This document shows positions 1 to 8,155 of a stretch of DNA of 64,000 nt, in pieces. Each line of letters starts with the position of its first letter. Position 1 is the first letter of the stretch. The position numbers and the translations under genes were made by a program. Origin of the DNA: Raoultibacter massiliensis (lineage in GTDB: Bacteria > Actinomycetota > Coriobacteriia > Coriobacteriales > Eggerthellaceae); contig NZ_LT962671.1 of the NCBI RefSeq assembly GCF_900199545.1, forward strand, positions 657,961 to 721,960, written 5' to 3'. The notes beneath the pieces are model-generated. The model was not told the DNA's origin. It saw only the letters and a list, made by a program, of their open reading frames with translations, and made no database searches.

Positions 1-1117
1 AGGATTTTCTGGATTAAATCCGGTCTTTAACGCTGAGATGGGATTATATCGTGCAGCAGTTTCGACAGAAGAAGACATCGCGAGGTCAAAGCGTTTTCGA
101 GCGGTGTATGAGAAGGTTCTGGCGAGTGCGGAAAACCTTCGGGTAATCGTGCTAACCCATACGCAGATGGCAGACTGGTCTGATGCCCAATACAACCCTA
201 AGTGGATTTATGTAAGCGGTCACACCCATCAGAACAGGTTCTTGCTGCAACGTGATGGTACTGCTGTTTTTTCCGACAATCAGGTCGGTTACCGACCTAA
301 GCCTTGGCGTCTTAACAGCTTTACGATTGATGTTCATAAATACGACCCGTTTAAGGATTTTCCTGACGGCATTCACCTGATTACACGTGAGCAGTATGTT
401 GAGTTTAATCGCTGTCAAGGCATCATGATACAGAGCATGAAATATCCCGGTGCTTTATATGCTCTGAAGCATGGTGGGGTCTATATGTTCGTGCTGGAAA
501 GTGCAAGCGGGTTGTGCCTTCTGGAGGGTGGCAGGCGGCATAAGCTCGACTACGATATCGACTACTACTTCGATAATCTTCCCGAGTACGTCCGAAAAGT
601 ACGCTGTGCGTTTGCCCCGTATCGGAAAGCCCTTTCTATGATTTCTGACGAGGTAAGCGCAATCGGCGGAACGGGTACAGTTCATGGTTGCATCGTGGAT
701 ATAGATTGGTTCAATCACGTATACCTGAATCCATTTGACGGAAAGGTAACCCCATACTTTGCCATGGATATGACTGGCAAGCTGGTTTTCAATAATATGG
801 AGTCGTTGCTCGAAACATCCCCGTTTCCACCGCAGCTGACAGGTGGTGTCTCTATGCTTACGCGTTATTCGTCTTTGGCTAAAGAAGAAAGACTTCCGAT
901 TCTTTCCCGCAATGCGAACAAGAAGTGGGACCTTGCCACGGTTCCACAAGTTGTTTTAGATAAGTCGATGTATGAACCGTCTCGCGTTATGCGTTCAATT
1001 CAATATATTTTCGACCAGAACGTATTGCGTGTTTGGAATGACGCGGTTCTCTCGATTGAAGATAAGGACGAGGTCGGAGCGCTGACCGGCACGAACAGAT
1101 TGATTGGTCCGCAATAA
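1..1117 (+). CDS. Metallophosphoesterase-like protein, 5' end outside the window
   Basis: The frame is open back to the first base, and the codons before the ATG at 38 read naturally (GFSGLNPVFNAE), so the true start is probably upstream and this is a C-terminal part. Two metallophosphoesterase-type motifs are visible: a VLTHTQ segment and, some 40 residues on, VSGHTHQN, matching the metal-binding GHTH motif of calcineurin-like phosphatases. The roughly 300 residues after that are not a family I can name. The DNA is visibly poorer in GC than the host genes after 2880, and the gene sits just before a serine recombinase, so I infer it is cargo of an integrated element. The substrate is unknown. 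Confidence 0.6.
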   Translation, partial: GFSGLNPVFNAEMGLYRAAVSTEEDIARSKRFRAVYEKVLASAENLRVIVLTHTQMADWSDAQYNPKWIYVSGHTHQNRFLLQRDGTAVFSDNQVGYRPKPWRLNSFTIDVHKYDPFKDFPDGIHLITREQYVEFNRCQGIMIQSMKYPGALYALKHGGVYMFVLESASGLCLLEGGRRHKLDYDIDYYFDNLPEYVRKVRCAFAPYRKALSMISDEVSAIGGTGTVHGCIVDIDWFNHVYLNPFDGKVTPYFAMDMTGKLVFNNMESLLETSPFPPQLTGGVSMLTRYSSLAKEERLPILSRNANKKWDLATVPQVVLDKSMYEPSRVMRSIQYIFDQNVLRVWNDAVLSIEDKDEVGALTGTNRLIGPQ

Positions 1118-1130
1118 TAGCAAGCATGCG

Positions 1131-1163
1131 AAGCCCGTCGCTCTTTTGGGCGGCGGGCTTTAT
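1131..1163 (+). terminator. Rho-independent terminator of the metallophosphoesterase-like gene
   Basis: AAGCCCGTCG and CGGCGGGCTT form a stem with one G-T pair around a 10-base loop, followed by TATAA. It begins 13 bases after the stop codon. The sequence TATAAT at 1161-1166 inside its 3' edge could also be a -10 element for the recombinase. Confidence 0.75.
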
Positions 1164-1208
1164 AATTAAATGCGCATTTACGTAATTCATCATATAGGAG
1201 GAACTAAG

Positions 1209-1298
1209 GTGAAAGCCTATAAGCAGAAAAGACAGGGGGTGGTAAACCTATGGCACGTAAGAAGAAATTCGCGCCGAACGACAACAACCTTGCGATAG
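1209..1298 (+). CDS. Possible 29-residue leader peptide overlapping the recombinase start
   Basis: A GTG codon at 1209 follows a very strong ribosome binding site (AGGAGG at 1197-1202) at good spacing and opens 29 codons that stop at 1296-1298. This overlaps the first 49 bases of the recombinase in another frame. The product is basic at its N-terminus (VKAYKQKRQG). The recombinase ATG itself has only a GGGGGTGG-type site, so translation of the leader could help or restrain recombinase translation. No homology is recognised; it may not be expressed. Confidence 0.25.
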   Translation: MKAYKQKRQGVVNLWHVRRNSRRTTTTLR

Positions 1299-3727
1299 CG
1301 TACTATCGCTTCTCGTCGCACTCGCAAAACGAGGCGAGCATCGACCAGCAGCGCGACCTTGCCCACGAATGGGCGGATGCGCACGGCTTCAAAATCGTGC
1401 AGGAGTATGAGGACGCGGCAATATCCGGCACCACGGACGCACGACCGGGGTTCCAGCAGATGCTGTCGGAAGTCGCAAAAATCCGTCCCCATACCCTCAT
1501 CATGTGGAAGACCGACCGTCTGGGGCGCGACAAGTACGTTCTGGCGATGGCGAAGAAGAAAATCCGCGACGCGGGATGCGAGATTCACCTGCTCGCCGAG
1601 CATATCCCGACGGAGGGACCCGAAGGCGTCCTCATCGAGGGGCTGATGGAGGCCATGGCGGAGTATTACAGCCGCCAGCTGTCGCAGAACATCCAGCGCG
1701 GCATGGACTACAACGCACAGCACGCCCTGTACAACGGCCACAAGCTGTTCGGCTATGACGTGGACAGGTCCACGAAGAAGTACATCCCCGACCCGAACAC
1801 GGCGCCGTTCGTGCAGTGGGCGTTTAAGGAATACGCGTCGGGCAAGCCGCTGAAGACCATTGCCGAGGAGATGAACGCGCAGGGCCTGCGCACGCCGAGG
1901 AACGCGAAGTTCAGCGTGAACATGCTGAACAAGATGCTCAAGAACCGCGCCTACATCGGCGAGTACCACCACGGCGACATCGTGGTCGCCGGCGGAATGC
2001 CCGTCCTCGTCGACGAGGCGACTTTCGAGCACGCGCAAAGGCGGTTCGCCGAGAACAAGCGCAAGGGTTCCCAGCGGGCGCACGGCATGGACGACGCCGA
2101 GGCTCCGCGCTATTGGCTCACGGGCAAGCTCTATTGCGGTGAGTGCGGGAGCACCATGCAGGGCGTGTCAGGTACGAGCGCGACGGGACGGACGTATTAC
2201 TACTACTATTGCTCCGCCCAGCGCAGGAAGGAGTGCCACCTGCACAAGGCCCGCAAGCAAGACCTAGAGGACATGGTGCTGTTCGCCCTGCACAACATCG
2301 TCGACGACGAGGAGAACGTGACGGCGCTCGCCCTGGACGCGGCGGAGTATTACGAGAAGAGCCACAACGACACCGCGTATCTCGAGGCGCTGGAGGCGAA
2401 GCGCAGGGAAGTGGAGAAAAGCCTCGCGAACCTCGTGAAGGTCATCGAGAAGGGCGTTCTCAGCGATACGGTGACGGAACGTCTCGCGCAGCTCGAAGAG
2501 CAGAAGAGCGCCCTGGACGATGCCATAGGGACGGAAAACGTCCGCGTGTCGCTGTGCGAGGACAGGCACAGCATCCAGGCGTACTTCGACAAGTTCCTGC
2601 ATGCTGACGTGAACGACCCGGAGATTCGAGACCAAGTCTTCGAGTATTTCGTGGACAAGGTCTACCTGTACGACGACAAGCTCGTCGTGAGCATGTGGTT
2701 CTCCGAGGACGACAAGCAGGAAATCACGTGGCGGGACTGGTTCTCGCTGGATGAGTATTGGACCGACGAATCCCCTTTTGTTAAAGGGGGAGGCGTCGAG
2801 TTCGACTGCTTCCCCCTCGGCTCCACCAACAATGCAGGCCTCCCGATCTGGCAGAATCTCAGATCGGGAGGCTTTTCTTTCTCTTGCATACCGTTTATCG
2901 AGCACCTCTTTGCCAATGCCGGATCGATCATCGGAACAGCCGCGTTCGCTTTTCGCGGTCTGAAGAGGTGTGGCACGATCTTTTGGCGGTGCTTGAAGGT
3001 TTTGGCCAAAATGCGCGTCGAAGCGCAGGTTGGTTCGGCGACACGAATCGTGTCTTGCCAGAATCGTGCGCCCATGCATAATGGGCGAATGGAAAAACGC
3101 AAAGAATTCAACGAGACGCTCGCCCAATTGAGATCGGATCGTGGCATGACGCAGCAACAGCTTGCCGAGCGGTTGCACGTGTCAAGGACCGCCGTATCGA
3201 AGTGGGAGACGGGGGGCGGCTATCCGAATCTTGATTCGCTTAAAGACATCGCGGTGCTCTTCGATGTTTCGATCGACGAGCTTCTTTCGGGAAGCGAGGT
3301 ATTGGGCGCAGCTGAACAGGAGAACCGCACGGCTTCGGACAGCCGGATCGCTGCGGCGTTCGCTGCGCTTGACATTGCGGTGCTGGCACTTGTCTTTCTG
3401 CCGCTCTATGGAATTCCGGAACCGGGTTTTATCAGGGCGGCGCCGCTGCCGGAATACTATGCGGCATTGGGCGAGCCGGTGGTTCTGACGTATTTCGTAC
3501 CGCTTGTGCTTCTGCCTCTCGCGGGCACGGCGGAAGCCGTTACGCGTGCTTTCGGCGCTTCGCCGCGCACGGCGAAAGCGGTCCGAACGATTTCCTTCGG
3601 CGTGCACGTGTTCGCCGTGCTGCTGTTTGCAGCGGCGCGCCAGCCTTATGCGACGGCGATCCTCTTCGCATTGCTGGTTGCGAAGACGGCGATCGCGATG
3701 CGTGCGCTGAAGCGGCGGGAGCGGTAA
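1250..3727 (+). CDS. Large serine recombinase (site-specific integrase), frame fused to a downstream XRE gene
   Basis: The N-terminus is a resolvase catalytic domain: YRFSSHSQNEASIDQQ carries the nucleophilic serine region, and TDRLGRD is the conserved arginine motif. A Recombinase domain follows, then a zinc ribbon (YCGECG ... CSAQRRKEC) and a coiled-coil region rich in Leu, Glu and Lys up to about residue 500. This is the normal make-up of integrases of ICEs and prophages. No stop occurs where the integrase should end, near 2780: the frame crosses the inverted repeat at 2785-2817 and the terminator at 2838-2880 and enters the XRE gene at 3089. I infer that the 825-residue frame is created by the integration junction, and that the working integrase is roughly the first 510-530 residues. 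In the excised circle its 3' end would differ. Confidence 0.85.
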   Translation: MARKKKFAPNDNNLAIAYYRFSSHSQNEASIDQQRDLAHEWADAHGFKIVQEYEDAAISGTTDARPGFQQMLSEVAKIRPHTLIMWKTDRLGRDKYVLAMAKKKIRDAGCEIHLLAEHIPTEGPEGVLIEGLMEAMAEYYSRQLSQNIQRGMDYNAQHALYNGHKLFGYDVDRSTKKYIPDPNTAPFVQWAFKEYASGKPLKTIAEEMNAQGLRTPRNAKFSVNMLNKMLKNRAYIGEYHHGDIVVAGGMPVLVDEATFEHAQRRFAENKRKGSQRAHGMDDAEAPRYWLTGKLYCGECGSTMQGVSGTSATGRTYYYYYCSAQRRKECHLHKARKQDLEDMVLFALHNIVDDEENVTALALDAAEYYEKSHNDTAYLEALEAKRREVEKSLANLVKVIEKGVLSDTVTERLAQLEEQKSALDDAIGTENVRVSLCEDRHSIQAYFDKFLHADVNDPEIRDQVFEYFVDKVYLYDDKLVVSMWFSEDDKQEITWRDWFSLDEYWTDESPFVKGGGVEFDCFPLGSTNNAGLPIWQNLRSGGFSFSCIPFIEHLFANAGSIIGTAAFAFRGLKRCGTIFWRCLKVLAKMRVEAQVGSATRIVSCQNRAPMHNGRMEKRKEFNETLAQLRSDRGMTQQQLAERLHVSRTAVSKWETGGGYPNLDSLKDIAVLFDVSIDELLSGSEVLGAAEQENRTASDSRIAAAFAALDIAVLALVFLPLYGIPEPGFIRAAPLPEYYAALGEPVVLTYFVPLVLLPLAGTAEAVTRAFGASPRTAKAVRTISFGVHVFAVLLFAAARQPYATAILFALLVAKTAIAMRALKRRER
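2771..2828 (+). other. Probable attachment site: inverted repeats plus a tmRNA/tRNA-like 3' end
   Basis: This segment has a short hairpin (CCCCTTT/AAAGGGG, 2772-2789) competing with a longer one: arms at 2785-2799 and 2802-2817, two-base loop, one bulged T. The T-loop-like TTCGACT (2801-2807) is followed by CGGCTCCACCA (2818-2828), the kind of 3' end found on tmRNA, a frequent integrase target. The spacing between T loop and acceptor is about five bases too long for a canonical tRNA domain, so identity as ssrA is not certain. It marks the change from element DNA to host DNA. Confidence 0.4.
2838..2880 (+). terminator. Strong terminator at the element/host junction
   Basis: GCCTCCCGATCT (2838-2849) pairs perfectly with AGATCGGGAGGC (2861-2872) and is followed by TTTTCTTT. 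It lies ten bases after the CCA-like end, where the terminator of a tRNA or tmRNA gene is expected, and inside the extended recombinase frame. Confidence 0.85.
3055..3082 (+). promoter_or_regulatory. Promoter of the XRE gene, nearly leaderless
   Basis: TTGCCA (3055-3060), a 16-base spacer and CATAAT (3077-3082). Transcription would begin at or next to the ATG at 3089, giving a leaderless mRNA. It shows that the XRE gene is an independent unit rather than the C-terminus of the recombinase. Confidence 0.55.
3089..3727 (+). CDS. XRE-family regulator with C-terminal membrane segments
   Basis: Residues about 1-65 form an HTH of the XRE/Cro type (RGMTQQQLAERLHVSRTAVS), with the W-E-x-G-x-x-x-P pattern typical of such regulators in Gram-positive anaerobes. 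After a short linker, residues about 90-205 hold three or four hydrophobic segments ending in a basic tail, so the protein is probably a membrane-anchored DNA-binding protein. The start at 3089 is chosen because the HTH begins here and a promoter lies directly upstream, although the frame is open into the recombinase. The same architecture recurs at 10211. The signal and targets are unknown; a neighbouring PAP2 phosphatase follows after 42 bases. Confidence 0.8.
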   Translation: MEKRKEFNETLAQLRSDRGMTQQQLAERLHVSRTAVSKWETGGGYPNLDSLKDIAVLFDVSIDELLSGSEVLGAAEQENRTASDSRIAAAFAALDIAVLALVFLPLYGIPEPGFIRAAPLPEYYAALGEPVVLTYFVPLVLLPLAGTAEAVTRAFGASPRTAKAVRTISFGVHVFAVLLFAAARQPYATAILFALLVAKTAIAMRALKRRER

Positions 3728-3769
3728 TCGGTCCGTATGGATGTTCAGATGCTACGAAGGGTGGTTTTC

Positions 3770-4438
3770 ATGGAGTTGACGATGGTGGCAGGATGGTTGA
3801 ATGCGACGCTGGCCGGGTTCGATCTTGCGATTTTCGCGGGTCTTCACGGTTTGGCGGAAGCTGCCGGATGGTTCTTCACGCCCTTTTTCATGCTGGTGAG
3901 CCTGTTCGCCGAAAAGGGGATCGGCCTGTTTCTGGTTTCGGCTGTACTCATGCTGTTCAAGAATACGCGAAAGGCCGGGTTGTGCATGTTTCTGGCTGTT
4001 CTGTGCGGAGCGGTCATTACGAACCTTGTGCTTAAGGATCTCATTGCGCGGCCGCGTCCCTTCGCCGATGAGGCGGGCGCCATCTATGGGTGGTGGACGT
4101 TCGTCGGCTCTCCGATCGAGACGAGTTTCTCGTTCCCATCGGGCCATACGACGGCTACGATGGCGGCTATGACGGGATTGTTCCTGTGCTTGCGAAGCAA
4201 AGCGCGATGGCTGTGCTTCATCCCGGTTGCCCTCATGGGTCTTTCCCGCAGTTATCTGATGGTTCATTATCCATCCGATGTGATTGCGGGCGTTCTTGCG
4301 GGGGCGGCGGGAGCGGGCGTCGCTTATCTTCTTGTACGCGCATTGTATCGGTATTTCGAATCGCATCCTGAAAACCGCATCTGTTCGTTCGCGCTTGGTT
4401 TTGATGTACGGGGCAAGCGTTCCGATACGACAACGTAG
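3770..4438 (+). CDS. PAP2-family membrane phosphatase
   Basis: An integral membrane phosphatase of the type-2 phosphatidic acid phosphatase family. The three motifs are clear: KDLIARPRP, PSGHTT and SRSYLMVHYPSD, supplying the conserved Lys/Arg, the Ser-Gly-His and the catalytic His-Asp. About five or six hydrophobic segments surround them. The substrate could be undecaprenyl pyrophosphate, phosphatidylglycerol phosphate or another lipid phosphate; sequence alone does not decide. ATG 3770 is preferred over 3737 because AAGGGTGG lies at proper spacing before it, whereas 3737 has no ribosome binding site. Confidence 0.85.
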   Translation: MELTMVAGWLNATLAGFDLAIFAGLHGLAEAAGWFFTPFFMLVSLFAEKGIGLFLVSAVLMLFKNTRKAGLCMFLAVLCGAVITNLVLKDLIARPRPFADEAGAIYGWWTFVGSPIETSFSFPSGHTTATMAAMTGLFLCLRSKARWLCFIPVALMGLSRSYLMVHYPSDVIAGVLAGAAGAGVAYLLVRALYRYFESHPENRICSFALGFDVRGKRSDTTT

Positions 4439-4556
4439 CCCTTACGGGATTCCAACAAATCAACCCCCCTGACTTGCACATGGTATGCTTTCATCACGGC
4501 GGCTGGGCATGTGGGCGTCCCGCTGCACTGACGGGAATCCATCGGAAGGAAGCGGT

Positions 4557-5108
4557 ATGAGGCGTTTCGTAAAGGCGGTATCTTCGAGCATTGTCATGCA
4601 GGCCGTCTTGTCGGTTCTTCTCGGGCTTTTTTTGACGATGTGGCCGCAGGCGACCACCGTGACGGTCGTGTATCTGTTCGCCGCCTATCTCGCCATCACA
4701 GGCATTGTATCCCTGATTTCCTACGCGCGGCATCGCTCTGAGCGCGATGGGTACCGGGGCGCTCTGGCAACGGGGATCTTGATGGTGGTCTTGGCGCTTG
4801 TCGTATTTGTCTTTCCCGAAGCGGTCGCCGGCTTCTTCTCGCTCATTTTGGGCATCGTGCTTGTTATGAGCGGCGTATTGAACGCGGTGAGATCCGTCGA
4901 ACTGCGGCCCTTTGGCGGTGGCTCGTGGCTCGGGACGCTCATCGTCAGCATCGCCATCGCGCTCGGTGGCGTGGTGATTATCGTGAACCCGTTCGATACG
5001 ACCGTAACGTTCGTTTTAGTGCTCGGGTTGCTTCTCGTTGCCAAGGGCGTGATCGATCTCGTTGTGGTATGGCTCGCTTCGAGCAAATCGAAGGCGGCAG
5101 GCGAGTAA
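4557..5108 (+). CDS. HdeD-family (DUF308) membrane protein
   Basis: A small polytopic membrane protein of about 183 residues with six hydrophobic segments in three similar pairs, each containing the small-residue motif typical of HdeD/DUF308 (for example YLFAAYLAITGIVSL). HdeD is linked to acid resistance in E. coli, but most family members have no proven function. The ATG at 4557 directly follows GGAAGGAAGCGG, so it is chosen over an in-frame start 72 bases upstream. It stands alone between the PAP2 gene and the L,D-transpeptidase gene. Confidence 0.75.
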   Translation: MRRFVKAVSSSIVMQAVLSVLLGLFLTMWPQATTVTVVYLFAAYLAITGIVSLISYARHRSERDGYRGALATGILMVVLALVVFVFPEAVAGFFSLILGIVLVMSGVLNAVRSVELRPFGGGSWLGTLIVSIAIALGGVVIIVNPFDTTVTFVLVLGLLLVAKGVIDLVVVWLASSKSKAAGE

Positions 5109-5241
5109 CGCGCAAAGCGGGCGCACATGTGCATTTAGCGTTTACCAACAAAATATTGCAACATTGCAGCACTGCGTCCCATATGGTGTTCGTGCTGCTA
5201 CAATACTCTTCGGTTGCTTTACGTCGAACGAGTAAGGTCTT

Positions 5242-6795
5242 ATGAAAAATGACACGAAGGCGGATGCCAAGGTTTCACAGGGAAGGCATGCCGCAGATAC
5301 GCAGGTCCAAGATACCGTCCAAGTCGATGGTCAGTCCGCCCAGCCTTCCGATTTTCCAAGCGCCGCTCCCCGAAAAAAGCGCGGGCGGAAGGCTCTCAAG
5401 GTTTTCGGGATCGTTCTCGGATCCCTTCTGGGGTTGGCGGTGCTCGCATACGCTGCCGGGTGCTTCTATTTTTCCGATCGGTTCTTCCCCGATACCGTGA
5501 TCGGAGAATACGACGTATCGCTGAAGACCTCGGCGGAAGCGGAAGAGGTTCTTCAGGCGGCGTTGGAGGATTATGGGCTATCCGTCGAGGGGCAGGGGCT
5601 TTCATTCAAGCTCGATTCCGAAGAAATCGGGTTAACCCTTGACAGCGAGGCCATTGTAGCCCAGGCGCTCGAAGGGCCCCGCATGTGGATGTGGCCCCTT
5701 GAGATGCAGGAACATCATGATCTGGACAGCGTTCTCGCCGCAAGTTACGACAAGGCGACTTTGCTTGAATCCGTGAAGGAGCAAGTCGATTCATTCAACG
5801 AAACCGCAACGCAGCCCGGCGATGCGACCGTCGCATACGACGAGGCCTCTCGGAAATTCCAGGTAGCCCCCGAGGTTCCCGGCACCGCTCTCGATCCTGA
5901 AGCTGTGGCTGAGGTTGCGGGGAAGGCGGCCTCGACGATGGAGCGCAAGGCAACGGTGGCGAGCGGAGAGCTGCTCAAACCGCCCGTGCTTTCGGACGAC
6001 CCGATGCTCGCCGCTTCGTGCGATGCGGCGAACGAGCTGCTCGTTGCCGATTTCACGCTTGCGGCCGGTTCGGCGGAAGCTGCCATCGTCGGCCCTGACA
6101 GGATATCGAGCTGGATCGTGTTCGACGAAGATCTCAACCCGTCGTTCGATGAGAACCTCATGGTCGCCTGGGTTGACGAGCTCGCTGCGGGATTCAACAC
6201 GATCGGCACGGAGCGCACGTTCACGCGCGCCGATGGAAAAGAGGTGACGGTTGCCGGTGGAACCTACGGTTGGTCGGCTGACCGCGATACGCTTTTGACC
6301 ATTGTCAAGGAAGGTCTTGAAAGCGGGCAGACGGGGACGGTTGAGATCCCCGTTTTGCAGAGCGCCGATCTGTATGCAGGCGCAGGCGAGCGCGATTGGG
6401 CGGGCTACGTTGACGTTGATCTTTCAGAGCAGTATGCGCGCTACTACGACGATGCGGGCAATGTGATCTGGGAGACTGCCATTATCACCGGCAAGCCCAA
6501 CGCTGAAATGGCTACGCCGACAGGCGTGTACTACGTTACGACGAAGACGGGTCCGACGACGCTCAATACGTACGAGAGCGGCAGAAAGGAACCGAAGAAG
6601 ACGGTCGTTCAGTACTGGATGCCTTTTGTCGGCAACGTTATCGGTTTGCATGATGCGTGGTGGCAGCCCGGTTTTGGCGGCACTATGTACCGCGATGGCT
6701 ACGGAAGCCATGGGTGCGTCAATCTGCCGAGCGCCAAGGCGCAGGAACTGTACGGCATTCTGCCTGTGGGGGAGACCGTCATCGTTCACTGGTAG
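5242..6795 (+). CDS. L,D-transpeptidase (YkuD) with a peptidoglycan-binding region
   Basis: Makes 3-3 or protein-peptidoglycan crosslinks outside the membrane. Residues 1-50 are cytoplasmic and polar, ending in a basic patch (RKKRGRK); residues 51-77 are a single membrane anchor; about 80-370 form two similar extracellular regions of the PG_binding_4 type; the YkuD catalytic domain fills about 390-517. The active-site signature is seen as SHGCVN with Cys492, and an upstream conserved His at about 470. Length and order match actinobacterial and clostridial enzymes of this type. TACAAT at 5199-5204 may be its -10 element. Confidence in family is high; the exact crosslink is not shown. Confidence 0.93.
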   Translation: MKNDTKADAKVSQGRHAADTQVQDTVQVDGQSAQPSDFPSAAPRKKRGRKALKVFGIVLGSLLGLAVLAYAAGCFYFSDRFFPDTVIGEYDVSLKTSAEAEEVLQAALEDYGLSVEGQGLSFKLDSEEIGLTLDSEAIVAQALEGPRMWMWPLEMQEHHDLDSVLAASYDKATLLESVKEQVDSFNETATQPGDATVAYDEASRKFQVAPEVPGTALDPEAVAEVAGKAASTMERKATVASGELLKPPVLSDDPMLAASCDAANELLVADFTLAAGSAEAAIVGPDRISSWIVFDEDLNPSFDENLMVAWVDELAAGFNTIGTERTFTRADGKEVTVAGGTYGWSADRDTLLTIVKEGLESGQTGTVEIPVLQSADLYAGAGERDWAGYVDVDLSEQYARYYDDAGNVIWETAIITGKPNAEMATPTGVYYVTTKTGPTTLNTYESGRKEPKKTVVQYWMPFVGNVIGLHDAWWQPGFGGTMYRDGYGSHGCVNLPSAKAQELYGILPVGETVIVHW

Positions 6796-6850
6796 GGCTT
6801 GGCAAGGCTTCGCTGCTTGGCGCCGCGCGCTCTGTTGCGATACGGCTTGC

Positions 6851-7333
6851 CTAGACGGTCAGGTCGGCGGTCGAAACGGCCAGCACGCGGGAAAGGTCGT
6901 CGATCGACGCTTCGATTTGCGTGCCGATTCGGCCGCCTGAAAACACGATTCTATCGAACAGGATGGCGGTTTCGTCCGCGACGGTCGTGAAAGCCTTCTT
7001 CATGCCAATGGGGGAGCAGCCGCCATGGACGTATCCTGTGAGGGGAAGAAGCTCTTTGGATTTGATCATCGCGATTGATTTCTCTTTAACGGCGGTAGCC
7101 GCTTTCTTCAGGTCGAGCTCTTCGGCAACGGGGATCATGAATACGTAGTGCTCTCCCGATCGTCCTTCAGTGACAAGCGTTTTGAAGACGCGCTCGGGTT
7201 CGAGGTCGAGTAGGCGGGCGACTTCGATGCCGCTGAGCGCTTCGGGGCACTCGAACATGCGTGAGACGTACTCGATGCCGGCTGCATCGAGTACGCGCAT
7301 CGCGTTTGTTTTTTGGTCGTGCGGCTTCGCCAT
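6851..7333 (-). CDS. ybaK: Cys-tRNA(Pro)/tRNA(Cys) deacylase, YbaK/EbsC family
   Basis: A trans-editing enzyme that hydrolyses Cys mischarged on tRNA-Pro. The 160 residues match family length. The conserved lysine segment near EELDLKKAA and the GGCSPIG loop characteristic of YbaK are present. It is transcribed leftward; the next gene upstream on the same strand (a flavin reductase) ends 21 bases before it, so the two may share a transcript. The biochemical substrate is inferred from the family. Confidence 0.9.
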   Translation of the reverse strand: MAKPHDQKTNAMRVLDAAGIEYVSRMFECPEALSGIEVARLLDLEPERVFKTLVTEGRSGEHYVFMIPVAEELDLKKAATAVKEKSIAMIKSKELLPLTGYVHGGCSPIGMKKAFTTVADETAILFDRIVFSGGRIGTQIEASIDDLSRVLAVSTADLTV

Positions 7334-7354
7334 GGGTTTGATCGATCGGTTCGT

Positions 7355-7993
7355 TTAGGCGTTCGGACGAATGAAGTTCGTCGCGATTTTCTTCTCCATC
7401 CGGGGATGTTCGCCGCCCGCTTCGCGATCAGCTTCGATGCAGCGCAACATCCAGGCCATGTTCTTGCCGAGCATCCGCATGGTCTGCAGACCCTCTTCGT
7501 CTTGGCGCACCTGCTCGACGCTTTGCCCGTGTACCATGGGCCAGTACGTGCTCGAGACGACGGGCATCTTGTTGATTTGGAAGTACTTGTTGATCTGATC
7601 GATGGCCGGCGTCGTGCCCGCGCGGCGAGCCGAGGCGATTCCGGCGGCGGGTTTGAACTGCATGAGGGAGCTGCCGGCGTAAAACATGCGGTCGAGGACG
7701 GCGAGAAGGGCGCCGTTGGCTCCTGCGTAGAAAACAGGCGATCCCACAATGTATCCGTCGGCTCGCTCCGCCTTCTCGAGAAGGCGGTTGACCACGTCGT
7801 CATCGAATATGCAGCGGCTATCGCCCCGCTTGCCGCATCCCCCGCATCCGATGCAGCCGCGCAGGGGATCCCTTCCGATCCATGCGATCTCGGTTTCGAT
7901 TCCCTCGGCTTCAAGTGCCTGGGCCGCTTCGGCCAAGGCGGTGTAGGTGCAGCGTCTTTCGTTGGGGCTGCCGTTGATGAGCAGAACCTTCAT
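7355..7993 (-). CDS. Flavodoxin-like NADPH-dependent FMN reductase
   Basis: A flavoprotein of the NADPH-dependent FMN reductase/iron-sulfur flavoprotein group. The N-terminus MKVLLINGSPNERRCTYTAL is the FMN phosphate-binding loop. A cysteine-rich stretch, GCIGCGGCGKRGDSRC at about residues 46-61, resembles the compact cysteine motif of iron-sulfur flavoproteins and could bind a 4Fe-4S cluster. SPVFYAGANG is the second flavin contact. The start at 7993 is used because AGGAAAG precedes it; an upstream in-frame ATG adds only a basic tail. The physiological partner is unknown. Confidence 0.85.
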   Translation of the reverse strand: MKVLLINGSPNERRCTYTALAEAAQALEAEGIETEIAWIGRDPLRGCIGCGGCGKRGDSRCIFDDDVVNRLLEKAERADGYIVGSPVFYAGANGALLAVLDRMFYAGSSLMQFKPAAGIASARRAGTTPAIDQINKYFQINKMPVVSSTYWPMVHGQSVEQVRQDEEGLQTMRMLGKNMAWMLRCIEADREAGGEHPRMEKKIATNFIRPNA

Positions 7994-8116
7994 GTGCTTT
8001 CCTCGTCTTTCTCGTGCGGATACCCGACTCGATCGTCGCTTGACGGTCAAGGCGGATCAGCTCGCGTACAGCGTGTCGATTCCAGATTAGCAGATACTAT
8101 GGCCGCTGCAACGGTT

Positions 8117-8147
8117 TTGCATCGCGTCATCATGTCTGCGCTATACT
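8117..8147 (+). promoter_or_regulatory. Possible promoter of murI
   Basis: TTGCAT (8117-8122) and TATACT (8142-8147) with a 19-base spacer. The ATG at 8156 lies eight bases past the -10, so the transcript would be leaderless or nearly so. Confidence 0.4.
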
Positions 8148-8155
8148 GAGCAATC

